Assembly: GCA_002495055.1 (NCBI GenBank)
Contig: DADR01000018.1
Coordinates: 110,986-174,985 of the forward strand
Direction of reading: 5' to 3'
DNA from: Methanoregula sp. UBA247
GTDB taxonomy: Archaea > Halobacteriota > Methanomicrobia > Methanomicrobiales > Methanospirillaceae
DNA length: 64,000 nt
The notes beneath the pieces are model-generated. The model was not told the origin of the DNA. It saw nothing but the letters and a program-made list of their open reading frames with translations, and did no database searches. Below, in pieces: positions 31,796 through 39,598 of this stretch. A program made the position numbers and the translations under genes. The stretch's first letter is position 1. Every line of letters starts with the position of its first letter.

Positions 31796-32170
31796 ATGTA
31801 CGAAAAAACTGTATCATGGATTGGTGAAAAAACCATGCCGAATGAAGCCGTAAACCGGATAGTAAATGAAAAAGTTGCCCGTGCCGATATTTTGAAAGCC
31901 CAGACCGCAAAAACTCTGGAAGATGCAGCCCTCAAGCTGCGGAGTGCAGACATATCGACACAGGGGGAGGAGCTAAAGCATATCCTGTATGATGTCGAAG
32001 CCCAGGTTTACCAGTTCAAAAAAGAAGCCGGTGTAAAATATGACGAAATGGAAGCCTGTTTCCATAAAAATATGGAACCGGTCGAGACTATGATTACCGA
32101 TCACCCAATCCCTGCTGTCCTTGCAGCAATAGGCGTAGGGTTTCTCGCTGGTATGTTGATCAGAAAATAA
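31796..32170 (+). CDS. DUF883/YqjD-like protein with C-terminal membrane anchor
   Basis: A 124-residue protein: a long charged amphipathic helix region (EAVNRIVNEKVARADILKAQTAKTLEDAALKLR...YDVEAQVYQFKKEAGVKYDEME), then one membrane helix HPIPAVLAAIGVGFLAGMLIRK. This is the YqjD/ElaB layout, where such proteins bind ribosomes or sit at the inner membrane in stationary phase. GGAG lies nine bases before ATG 31796; the in-frame TTG at 31787 directly abuts GGAG and is less likely. It is followed after 8 bases by another membrane protein. Confidence 0.62.
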   Translation: MYEKTVSWIGEKTMPNEAVNRIVNEKVARADILKAQTAKTLEDAALKLRSADISTQGEELKHILYDVEAQVYQFKKEAGVKYDEMEACFHKNMEPVETMITDHPIPAVLAAIGVGFLAGMLIRK

Positions 32171-32178
32171 TCCGGGGA

Positions 32179-32622
32179 TTGTTGCTCATAGAATCTGCCG
32201 CCAGCGATGAGGAATCATCGATAGCATCAGAGTTTGCTACTACGATAAAGTATGTCGATCTCTTCCTGCAGCAGAAAACCGATCGGTTTTTGCAGAATTA
32301 TGTATTCGAACCCGTTGAATTTTTTGCAAAGAACCTTATGTACCTGTCAATGATTGTTCCATTGTTGGCAGCAGGTACACTTATTGTGGTAGTAGGTGTC
32401 ATCCTCCTTATTGCGACCGTAGTACCCCTCTGGGCAGCCCTGTTGATCACGGGAGCCAGTATCTTTATCTTGGGAGGTATAATCGCATACTTACTCGTCT
32501 CAAATACGATAATCTTGCAGACCCCGACGGGTATGGAGATGATAAAGCGTGGAAAAGCATGGGCAGGTCACTTAAAAATTTGTTTACGTTTCGATACGTA
32601 CTACAACGAAACCGTGTTCTGA
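32179..32622 (+). CDS. Two-helix membrane protein, partner of the preceding gene
   Basis: A 147-residue protein starting at a TTG (32179 or 32182). The N-terminus is acidic (SDEESSIASEFATTIKYVDL), followed by a hydrophilic helix and two strong membrane helices (IVPLLAAGTLIVVVGVILLIA and WAALLITGASIFILGGIIAYLL), then a basic tail. The layout resembles YqjE/phage-holin-like small membrane proteins that follow YqjD-type genes. The 8-base spacing from the upstream gene indicates an operon. Confidence 0.6.
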   Translation: MLLIESAASDEESSIASEFATTIKYVDLFLQQKTDRFLQNYVFEPVEFFAKNLMYLSMIVPLLAAGTLIVVVGVILLIATVVPLWAALLITGASIFILGGIIAYLLVSNTIILQTPTGMEMIKRGKAWAGHLKICLRFDTYYNETVF

Positions 32623-32668
32623 CAAAACCTGTTCTTTGCTGATTTTAATTGAGGGCGGAAAAATAAGG

Positions 32669-32827
32669 TCAGTCGATATCTTCAGACCTGCATCCGTGTA
32701 TGCACCACAACGATTCAGGAGGATATTTACCGTCATGATCTCGTTTGGCAATGTGCACAGAGCCACATATTTTGCATTGCATTTCGCCGGTACATTCATC
32801 AATTAGATTCATAACCTCTTTTACCAT
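32669..32827 (-). CDS. Small zinc-ribbon-like protein (52 residues)
   Basis: A gene of 53 codons: MVKEVMNLIDECTGEMQCKI, then CGSVHIAKRDHDGKY, PPESLWCIHGCRSEDID. The spacing CKIC...WCIHGC suits a small zinc site. A GAGGT lies about six bases before the ATG at 32827, a very good ribosome-binding site. A different minus-strand frame over the same DNA (32584-32802) is longer but has no such support and lacks the Cys pattern. Function unknown. Confidence 0.68.
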   Translation of the reverse strand: MVKEVMNLIDECTGEMQCKICGSVHIAKRDHDGKYPPESLWCIHGCRSEDID

Positions 32828-32998
32828 TTCTTTACCTCATCGTTGTACAGGATTCAGGCAGTTGTTATGAATGGAATGGAATCTCTATTCGTTTATTTGT
32901 TATGATAATGCTAAAAAATCGTACCTTTTCAGACATGCATATCCGTGCAATTTCCCTCTCGCTCAGACTTTTTAGGATACATCAGAAAAAATGTCGTA

Positions 32999-33622
32999 TC
33001 AATATGTCCCGATTAATAACAAAAATATGACAGCGAACAGGAGATACACAACCTGGAAACAGTCCCGGATATTCAGACTGCTTTCACGCACCAGGGTATC
33101 AGCTTTTTCCTTTTTTATCAACCCGATACCAAAGGCGATGCGTATCAGGGAAGAGTACATCCTCAGAACAGAAAAATACATGAGTGCCATGACAGGTTTG
33201 TTTCCGGTTTCTTCCTGCACCCAGGTTCTCTGACTTTTTTTTGCCGCAGTCTTCTCTGGTACCAGAACATCTTTTTTTGCCTCATCTTCGGTATTTACAC
33301 CGGATACATTCCAGAGCTCTTCATTTATGTCCAGGACATTGGCAATCCGGTTAAATGTCTCCTTGTTTTCGGCAAAATATCTGCCTTCCTTCCGGATCAC
33401 GAAATACCCGGCCAGTGAGACAATAATTCCGGCAAGGGACAGGATCAATAAGAGGACCGGTCTCTGTACGTACTGGACATTGAATCCTATGACAATAAAA
33501 CCAAGGATTGCCAGTATCCACCAGGTAAACTGCTTCTCAGATTCCGAGAGGGCATTGTGAAAAGAATCCAGGTTGTTGTGATAAATTTCCATTAAATGTA
33601 ATAATTTTTCCTCTTCGTCCAT
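32999..33622 (-). CDS. Integral membrane protein of unknown function
   Basis: A 207-residue protein from ATG 33622: MDEEEKLLHLMEIYHNNLDSF, two adjacent membrane helices (FTWWILAILGFIVIGFNV and PVLLLILSLAGIIVSLAGYFVI), a soluble charged middle (about 75-140), a hydrophobic stretch near VMALMYFSVLRMYSSLIRIAFGIGL, and a final helix VVYLLFAVIFLLLIGTY. Upstream in-frame codons to 33793 give a less plausible N-terminus. The family is not recognised. It stands alone. Confidence 0.6.
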   Translation of the reverse strand: MDEEEKLLHLMEIYHNNLDSFHNALSESEKQFTWWILAILGFIVIGFNVQYVQRPVLLLILSLAGIIVSLAGYFVIRKEGRYFAENKETFNRIANVLDINEELWNVSGVNTEDEAKKDVLVPEKTAAKKSQRTWVQEETGNKPVMALMYFSVLRMYSSLIRIAFGIGLIKKEKADTLVRESSLNIRDCFQVVYLLFAVIFLLLIGTY

Positions 33623-34073
33623 TGCAATCAACCGTGTAAAATAATGACCCGTTGCTATTAAAAGTATCAGGTTTTCCGGTACATTCACGAGTGTCAGGTC
33701 GTTTATCAACAAGAGTGTCCTTTTGTCAGCCGGGTCATTATGGAGGGAATTTTTTTTAAAGAGACAGCTGCTGCAGTAAAAAGATATCTGCACCCTTCCT
33801 CATCATTCTCCCCGGGACATTGTATGCTGTGAGCAGGAATGCACGTATAGGATCCGTATTTCCCGGCAGTACCTGATTCACAAGGACGAATGATAAAAAT
33901 CCGGATCGCACCATACCGGGAAGTACGGGCTTTGAACCGTAAGGTTCCATGAATATCCTTATGCTTCCATTATTTCCCGCTCGTTATGCATGCAATATAT
34001 TACCACAAGGGTGCCCATTCCGCATATGATCCTTTGCGTTTAAACGCAGGCATCAGGAATCGTGAAATACTCC

Positions 34074-34592
34074 ATGAAAATCTATAGAATTTCCGGCCTT
34101 GTCCTCGCCGCTTTGTGCTGCATGTCGCTTGTCCTCGGGACCGTTGGTGCCAGGATGGACCCCGGGCAGGGACCGTATTTGGATCCGTCGGGGGATACTT
34201 TCCCCGGCCCAGGTCCCGGAAACGGACACGATGCGGTAAATGCGACCGAACAGGGGAATCTCAATGGCCCCCCGGGAGGGTTCCGGGGTCCGCCACCGGG
34301 TAACCTGACTGAAATCAATGGCACGATGATGAGACCATCCCACGGGAAAGGACAGGCAGGAAACACAACCGTGCTTTTTGGGAACTTCACCAGTCCGCCG
34401 CCAATCCAAGGTAACCGGACATGGTCGGGGAATGCAACGGACGGAAACCTCACCCCGCCACCAATGCCGGATCATAAGGGAATACCAGGGAACGAGACTG
34501 TGAGGAAGTTGCTTGACCAGGCAGTGAATGATGAGGATTTTGTTGAGGCATTGCTTGCATGGTTACAATCGTACTTCAGCTCACGGAAGTAA
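34074..34592 (+). CDS. Secreted Gly/Pro-rich protein with many N-glycosylation sequons
   Basis: A 172-residue protein. A signal peptide (ISGLVLAALCCMSLVLGTVGA) is followed by low-complexity Gly/Pro/Asn sequence with about ten N-x-S/T sequons (NATEQ, NLTEI, NGTMM, NTTVL, NFTSP, NRTWS, NATDG, NLTPP, NETVR) and a short helical C-terminus (EDFVEALLAWLQSYFSS). A GTG at 34062 would add four residues. It is probably an exported, heavily glycosylated surface protein. The C-terminal helix might anchor or assemble it. Confidence 0.62.
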   Translation: MKIYRISGLVLAALCCMSLVLGTVGARMDPGQGPYLDPSGDTFPGPGPGNGHDAVNATEQGNLNGPPGGFRGPPPGNLTEINGTMMRPSHGKGQAGNTTVLFGNFTSPPPIQGNRTWSGNATDGNLTPPPMPDHKGIPGNETVRKLLDQAVNDEDFVEALLAWLQSYFSSRK

Positions 34593-34712
34593 GGGATACG
34601 GGAAGTACACGCAAAAGCCGGAAAGGAGGTGTCAGGGATCCCGATCCTCAAGAATCCTCCGGTTTTCCTGTTTTCCCCTACCCACAGCCGCCGGTAAGGT
34701 TTTTTGTATAAA

Positions 34713-34800
34713 GGAAGTCGTGCATCGGATGATTGCAAATTTTGCAACCACCGGGAAGAGATGTATACTCACCTGCTCCATGGGGGGTATCCCTGGTATA
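34713..34800 (+). repeat. Upstream segment, copy 1 (repeated at 35262)
   Basis: From GGAAGTCGTGCATCGG through CAAATTTTGCAA to GTATACTC, roughly two thirds of the bases match 35262-35345. Each copy lies 70-150 bases before a small plus-strand gene (34871 and 35411). Confidence 0.5.
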
Positions 34801-34870
34801 AGTACATAAAAAATCGTATATCGTGTTAATTTTTTAAAAAACATATCAGGCAGAGGAGTTGAGAACAAAA

Positions 34871-35104
34871 ATGTTTGATAATCTAAAGCAAAAGACCAAC
34901 AAACCTGTCGATAAATCCATCGACAACACTCGCGAGGCTGCACGTATCATGTATAATGATGCAAAGCTCACCACATCGCTTCACCAGCGGGAATATACAG
35001 GTATGACAACAGAAAATGGTACTGATGTCGTGAAAACCGGTTTCCCCGCATCCGTTCAGACCCTGAAATCGCGACACAACGGGGGCTGGACCAGCATTGA
35101 CTGA
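34871..35104 (+). CDS. Small hypothetical protein
   Basis: A 77-residue hydrophilic protein: MFDNLKQKTNKPVDKSIDNTR, then EAARIMYNDAKLTTSLHQRE and SVQTLKSRHNGGWTSID. There is no membrane segment and no Cys. GAGGAG lies about 12 bases upstream of the ATG; an in-frame TTG at 34859 directly after GGAG is less likely. The upstream DNA is shared with the gene at 35411, so the two may respond together. Family not recognised. Confidence 0.5.
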   Translation: MFDNLKQKTNKPVDKSIDNTREAARIMYNDAKLTTSLHQREYTGMTTENGTDVVKTGFPASVQTLKSRHNGGWTSID

Positions 35105-35261
35105 TGCAGAAATCTAAAGTACCCCCGGATATCTCATACATTTCCAAACCCCATAGTACGTTATTTTTTTATATCCTGAATTCTTTTTTCTCCCGTATCC
35201 ATAAACAACGGTTCCGGATATTTGGCCCTTTTAAAAGTAAAATAAGATATTTTTGCCTGGA

Positions 35262-35345
35262 GGAAGTCATGCACCGGGTTGATACAAATTTTGTAATATC
35301 ACGGTAGAGCGATATACTGCTGCGCACCAGGGAGATAGTACATAC
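35262..35345 (+). repeat. Upstream segment, copy 2 (repeated from 34713)
   Basis: GGAAGTCATGCACCGGG, ACAAATTTTGTAATATC and GATATACTG match copy 1 in order and spacing. It lies within the 306-base gap before the zinc-ribbon gene at 35411; the rest of the gap (35105-35260) holds no gene. Confidence 0.5.
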
Positions 35346-35410
35346 CCGGTAGTACCTGTCATGCCAGTTTCTGACAATAACCTATCCGGTAAAGGAGCTG
35401 CAAATATAAA

Positions 35411-35791
35411 ATGACGGACAAATTAAAAGTTCAGGAAAGGATAGCTCGCGGTGACGGCAGCGTGGCGCCCCATCACGAATCAGATGATGCAAATACTATT
35501 GACCACGAACCCGATACCGGTGAAGGAAAGGTCGAACCCCACGACAGGGAGAGTGAGGTTACCACTTCGATCAAACAGCAGAAACTTATCTGTCCCCGGT
35601 GCGGAAAACCAACCCTTCATGCAGAATTCCCTGATCATTATGAAGCCTGGACCAAATGTTCGGAATGCGGTTTTTTTATGGGGATGAGTAACGAGGAGTG
35701 GCACCGTATGGAGAACAGTCCCAATCTTAGTGGAAAAATCAAAAAAATGGCTGCCAGAAAAGAATTGGTGAAAGGTCAGCCAACCTCATGA
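35411..35791 (+). CDS. Zinc-ribbon protein
   Basis: A 126-residue protein. The first half is acidic and disordered (DDANTIDHEPDTGEGKVEPHD). The second half carries a zinc ribbon CPRCGKP-x19-CSECGFF (about residues 60-90), followed by a basic helix (SGKIKKMAARKELVKG). Such proteins often bind nucleic acid or partner proteins; no specific role is known. It shares an upstream segment with the gene at 34871. Confidence 0.62.
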   Translation: MTDKLKVQERIARGDGSVAPHHESDDANTIDHEPDTGEGKVEPHDRESEVTTSIKQQKLICPRCGKPTLHAEFPDHYEAWTKCSECGFFMGMSNEEWHRMENSPNLSGKIKKMAARKELVKGQPTS

Positions 35792-35877
35792 GAGAATTAC
35801 GGGGCACGTCATGGAGAGTCCCCGCTACTTAGTTTCTCAAGGCTAAAAAAAAGGCGAACACCGGTTGACAGGCTTAC

Positions 35878-36084
35878 TCAATCGTCCTCCTCTTCTTCGA
35901 ACCGGGGCCAGACATACTCATCATTTGCGGGGTCCGGCAGGTCTTCATCATCATCCCTCAGGTGGCGGTCTGGATCATGATCCAGGTCAACGGGATCCAA
36001 CCGGCCATCTTTACTCCCCCGGACACCACGCCCCCTGCTGCCTTCGCCACCCCGGGGTCCGGTCTCTTTTTTACCTCTCACCAT
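35878..36084 (-). CDS. Possible small protein with acidic tail
   Basis: From ATG 36084 the product has 68 residues: a basic N-terminus (MVRGKKETGPRGGEGSRGRG) and an acidic C-terminus rich in Asp/Glu (HLRDDDEDLPDPANDEYVWP, then RFEEEEDD). GGTGA lies five bases before this ATG; in-frame starts upstream to 36117 exist. The charge separation is distinctive, but low complexity makes it uncertain. Confidence 0.42.
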   Translation of the reverse strand: MVRGKKETGPRGGEGSRGRGVRGSKDGRLDPVDLDHDPDRHLRDDDEDLPDPANDEYVWPRFEEEEDD

Positions 36085-36355
36085 CCTTCTCACCCCCATC
36101 CCCTGATTTGTTTGCAAACAAAAAACTGGTATTCCCGGAATAAAAAAATTTTGTAGCAGCAGTACGGAGGTTGCCGGGTGTTATGCTGCAGGAAAAGATT
36201 TTTCATGCACCGGATTTTCTCGTGCAGGAACACTCTTCATTTACCTTCGGAGCCGGTCCCGTGAATTCTGCAGCATGGTGGACCAGAGATCCGGGGAAGC
36301 AGGATTAAAAAAACGAAGGGATTTTTAAGGAGTGTTTTATTTCGGTATCGTGCAT

Positions 36356-36799
36356 TTACGGCACGAACCGTATCCCGGGATAGACTGCACCGCGGGAGCC
36401 ATCCTCGGTAATCGTTACGCCAAACTTTTCTGCGATTACATTGAGAAACTCTTTTTCAAGGATCAGTTTCGGGAACCCGTGTACCTGGCGCCGTAAGGTC
36501 CGGACCCATTCACTCCAGAGCAGCATGCACTGGACATCGTAGACCCGGTTCGGCTGCACATGGCGCGCCAGAAATTCATCAAAGGCTCTGAGTTCGCAGC
36601 ATTCCTCCGGGCTGATGTCAATCCCGCTGGATCGGAACTGTTCGCCAAACCGGTTCTGCATCGCAAGGTGTGTCTCATCCAGGACTGCAATGGACATGCC
36701 GTCGCCTGCACTCCCGGATCTGCTCGCTGTACTGGATGCTCGTTCCGGCCGGGGTGTCCTGAATGCGATACAGGTTCGGGGGCTCTGCGTAGCGGACAT
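36356..36799 (-). CDS. Hypothetical protein, primase/wHTH-like C-terminus
   Basis: A 147-residue protein. After a Ser/Arg-rich N-terminus (about 34 residues) it reads MSIAVLDETHLAMQNRFGEQ, then RAFDEFLARHVQPNRVYDVQCMLLWSEWVRTLRRQVHGFPKLILEKEF and a last block VIAEKFGVTITEDGSRGAVYPGIRFV. The C-terminal part resembles the winged-helix tail of phage-type primases (LWSEWV...FPK...EF...GV...GVYPGIRF), which could mean a mobile-element origin. A start at ATG 36697 is also possible. Function unknown. Confidence 0.5.
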   Translation of the reverse strand: MSATQSPRTCIAFRTPRPERASSTASRSGSAGDGMSIAVLDETHLAMQNRFGEQFRSSGIDISPEECCELRAFDEFLARHVQPNRVYDVQCMLLWSEWVRTLRRQVHGFPKLILEKEFLNVIAEKFGVTITEDGSRGAVYPGIRFVP

Positions 36800-36992
36800 G
36801 GTAATTCACCAACAAACCATGTGAAGAAGGGGTTTATAGAGAGTCACATGAAAAACAAAATTTGTAACATATTTTGAAACAAGCTTAAAAACGCCCAAGG
36901 AAGGGGGACAAGGTTTTTGTGATTTTTACCCTGATCAATCCCCCAAAAACAAAAAAACTGAAAAGGAAGGCATCAAAATACGCCGCGTATTG

Positions 36993-37025
36993 ATTAAAAA
37001 TTTTAATTATTGCACATTTATATGC
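36993..37025 (+). promoter_or_regulatory. Promoter with short palindrome before the 37061 gene pair
   Basis: ATTAAAA-A-TTTTAAT (36993-37007) is a perfect palindrome, followed by TATA-like TTTATATG (37018-37025). The expected start of transcription is about 37045, upstream of both 37061 and 37222. The gap 36800-37060 holds no gene. Confidence 0.4.
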
Positions 37026-37060
37026 CTTTAAACGCTAATCAAAAACAGGATTAAACCCCG

Positions 37061-37225
37061 ATGAAAAACTCCCTGCTGTCCCGGTATCATCACTTGTTTG
37101 ATAAGAACTACCGTGCTCCCCGTAAAACCGCCTATCCTTCAAGGACATGCTTTAAGGATACCAGGTACCTTCCGGTATTCCTGCCGCTCCAGTACCGTGG
37201 ATCAGGAACTCATGAACCAGGATGA
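37061..37225 (+). CDS. Possible 54-residue leader or small protein
   Basis: The product starts MKNSLLSRYHHLFDKNYRAP, is basic and aromatic, and ends at TGA 37223-37225. That stop overlaps the ATG of the following membrane-protein gene (ATGA), suggesting translational coupling. The promoter described at 36993-37025 would include it in the transcript. No family is recognised; it may be a leader peptide. Confidence 0.38.
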   Translation: MKNSLLSRYHHLFDKNYRAPRKTAYPSRTCFKDTRYLPVFLPLQYRGSGTHEPG

Positions 37226-37872
37226 TGATTGTGGAGGGAGACCATAACCTGACGGATGTCCTGCTTGGGTGGAGATACCAGAACATCGCGTATTACAGTT
37301 CACTGGCAGTATTATTCCTCATCGGGATCGCAGCGGTCTTTATCAGGAACGATATCTTTCGGGCACGGTGGGCGTTTGTTGCCTTTGCCATCGCAATTTT
37401 ACCGGCAGCAGCAGAACAGCTTACCGGTATACGCTTTCCCTGGCCGATGAAATTTTTGATCACGATCTCGCTTATCCTGCATATGGCAGGGGGGGTATTC
37501 GGGTTCTATTTTTCACTCTATCCGATATATGACAAAATCGCTCATCTTGTGGCATCCATGGCGATCGGCTACCTGCTCTTTATTGCCATCCTGATCATGG
37601 GAGGAATTTTCAGAAAGCATCCCGGCCGCATCGCGACCAGCTGCGGGATTTTTTTAACAGTAATGGTGCTGGGATTATTATGGGAATATGAGGAATTATT
37701 TATCGATTTATCGTCAGGGACAACATATTTTATCAACCCGGCTGACTCATTTTTTGATACAGTATTCAATACTCTCGGGTCAGCATATATTGCCCTGACC
37801 GTCAACGCGTACCTGAAATCTGAATCTTTTGAACATCTTTATAAACGGTTCATAACAAGGCCGGAACAGTAA
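37222..37872 (+). CDS. DUF2238-like integral membrane protein
   Basis: A 216-residue protein with six or seven membrane helices: YSSLAVLFLIGIAAVF, WAFVAFAIAILPAAAEQLTG, FLITISLILHMAGGVFGFYFSLYPIYDKIAHLVASMAIGYLLF, then TVMVLGLLWEYEELFIDLSS and a final helix. The motif YDKIAHLVAS, followed later by LWEYEELFID and DSFFDTVFNTLGS, fits DUF2238/YjdF-like proteins whose His, Asp and Glu may bind metal in the membrane. No function is known. Confidence 0.65.
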   Translation: MMIVEGDHNLTDVLLGWRYQNIAYYSSLAVLFLIGIAAVFIRNDIFRARWAFVAFAIAILPAAAEQLTGIRFPWPMKFLITISLILHMAGGVFGFYFSLYPIYDKIAHLVASMAIGYLLFIAILIMGGIFRKHPGRIATSCGIFLTVMVLGLLWEYEELFIDLSSGTTYFINPADSFFDTVFNTLGSAYIALTVNAYLKSESFEHLYKRFITRPEQ

Positions 37873-38494
37873 AAGAACAGGTACCTTACTCCGGGTGTAA
37901 GGATCCTTTCAGGTCGCTCTTTTGCGCCAGGCATGGTGTATACATCCGGTGACGGTATCTTGCAGGAGGAAGAACACCGGACTATACCCCGCCGTGATCT
38001 TAAAGGAACGTGTTCGTTCATATAAAAAAGGGGTGGATTTTTTGGAATCATCAGGATTCCCCTTGCTTTCATGGTGTTCCGGACGTTTGATTCCAGGATT
38101 AAAAAACGACGTTGGACGAAATCGTTTTTCCCGGTCGATGAGGGAATTTTCACTTTTTAATGGCAGCTTTCACTTTTACCATGACGTCTGGCGGGAGGGG
38201 GTCCATTTTATGGGCTGCTTTTTATGTGTGCTGCAAATTTAGTCATCAGCTCAGCTTTTTAGTGGGAGCGGAGGTCTGAAACCCACAGTTCCTGGCAAAA
38301 CATAAAAAAGGACGGCATTTTTACACCAGAGTGTCATTATTCTCTGTCTGTTTATGTTTTTTTGCAGCCCCCGGATCTCCGGATCAACTACAGAAATGGA
38401 GATGGATCTCCAGGAAGCAGCAGCTGATCACAACTCCGTAAAAAAAATCCACACCCATGCCCTATCTGCCAACGAAACGAAGAATTGAATTACC
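37873..38494. other. Spacer without recognised genes
   Basis: Short frames occur on both strands, but none has a ribosome-binding site or protein-like character. There is no repeat or hairpin that stands out. Confidence 0.4.
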
Positions 38495-38659
38495 TTATGC
38501 GTGCCAATATCCCCCGCCACAAGGACGCCAGTGTAATAATTTTAGTTTATGAATGATCGTAGTGGGGAGGCTGTTAAATCGCTTCGTCAACAGTCTGATG
38601 TGGATCCTCTCTCCCTTGTGTTCACTGAGGTAACGGTCCAGACTTGCTTCAAAAGACAT
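38495..38659 (-). CDS. Small 54-residue protein, probable helix-turn-helix-like
   Basis: The gene starts ATG 38659, nine bases after AGGAGG, one of the best ribosome-binding sites in the window. The product reads MSFEASLDRYLSEHKGERIH, IRLLTKRFNSLPTTIIHKLK, LLHWRPCGGGYWHA. The helix-LPTTIIHKLK segment and the closing W-x-GGGYW resemble a small winged helix that could read DNA or RNA. I do not recognise a named family. Confidence 0.58.
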   Translation of the reverse strand: MSFEASLDRYLSEHKGERIHIRLLTKRFNSLPTTIIHKLKLLHWRPCGGGYWHA

Positions 38660-38927
38660 GTTTCCCCTCCTGGGATAGTTGATACTATCATTCTGAAACG
38701 ATAAAATTAATGCAAGACACTGATGTAATTCGATATTAATGAAGGTAGTGCGACAGGTACGGGGAAATGAATGCGTTCACCGTCATTCCTTCGATCGTAT
38801 TTCAGACCTGGAGAAGGGTGTTCGTGCCAGCCGTATAGTCACGTTCAACCCTCACCGGTTCTGATGAAAATTCTCTCTGTCGTCACAATTTTTAAAAATT
38901 TCCCTTTCTTCGTGATTTCCGGATCGC

Positions 38928-39518
38928 TCATTTTCCGACAAGACAGCTCAGGAAAAGTGTGTACACTTGTTTCGGCGACCCGTTAATCTCAGCCCACGTG
39001 GTTTTCCTGCGGGTGAGGCTTACAAAGACAACCACGGTGAGCAGTACCATACCGATAAGGAGGACTTCTGTATTGGCAATGCCAAGGAAATTCCGGGAAT
39101 AGTCGGAAAATATGCCAATCCCTGCCGGGACCGAAGAGATTGGCCAGAATACTGCTGACGACGGGTTGTACACCAGGGCATCTTCGAATAAATGAGCACC
39201 GTACCCGATACCGGCGAAGAGAGCGACCAGGGGAAACTTCAGTCTGAACACCCACGTGAGGATAATGCCGGCCAGGACGGCGTAGACCACAAGCGCCCCG
39301 AGGTTGTGGAAATCCCGCGAATGTTCAGTCATGCGGGGAAGCAGCTGCCCCGAGGTAAAAACAAGATGATTCTGTAAAAGATCGAAAATGCCGTCAATAT
39401 CCGGGATACACCCGCTTACCACGATAATCAGGGAACCCCACCCGGCAAACTCCCGTAGCACAAAAAATGTCAGCACAATTGCAATCGCAAGATTGTAGAT
39501 GACATGCTCAGTAAACAT
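38928..39518 (-). CDS. YdjM/DUF457-type membrane-bound metal-dependent hydrolase family
   Basis: A 196-residue membrane protein with HVIYNLAIA at the N-terminus, IIVVSGCIPDIDGIFDLL (the PDID metal motif), TEHSRDFHNLGALVVYAV (His residues) and GYGAHLFEDALVYNP. These are the conserved His/Asp positions of the YdjM/LexA-regulated hydrolase family. Four to five membrane helices are visible. The actual substrate of the family is not known. It stands alone on the minus strand. Confidence 0.78.
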   Translation of the reverse strand: MFTEHVIYNLAIAIVLTFFVLREFAGWGSLIIVVSGCIPDIDGIFDLLQNHLVFTSGQLLPRMTEHSRDFHNLGALVVYAVLAGIILTWVFRLKFPLVALFAGIGYGAHLFEDALVYNPSSAVFWPISSVPAGIGIFSDYSRNFLGIANTEVLLIGMVLLTVVVFVSLTRRKTTWAEINGSPKQVYTLFLSCLVGK

Positions 39519-39598
39519 CTGGTAAAAAAATCGGTCATATCACCCTAAATAGGTACCGGTACTGACACTCCTCATCTATCTTTTCTTAATTGAACAAT

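Noticed and set aside
32584..32802. A 72-codon minus-strand frame
   Set aside because: It overlaps the end of the upstream gene and has no ribosome-binding site. The alternative frame 32669-32827 has a good site and a zinc pattern.
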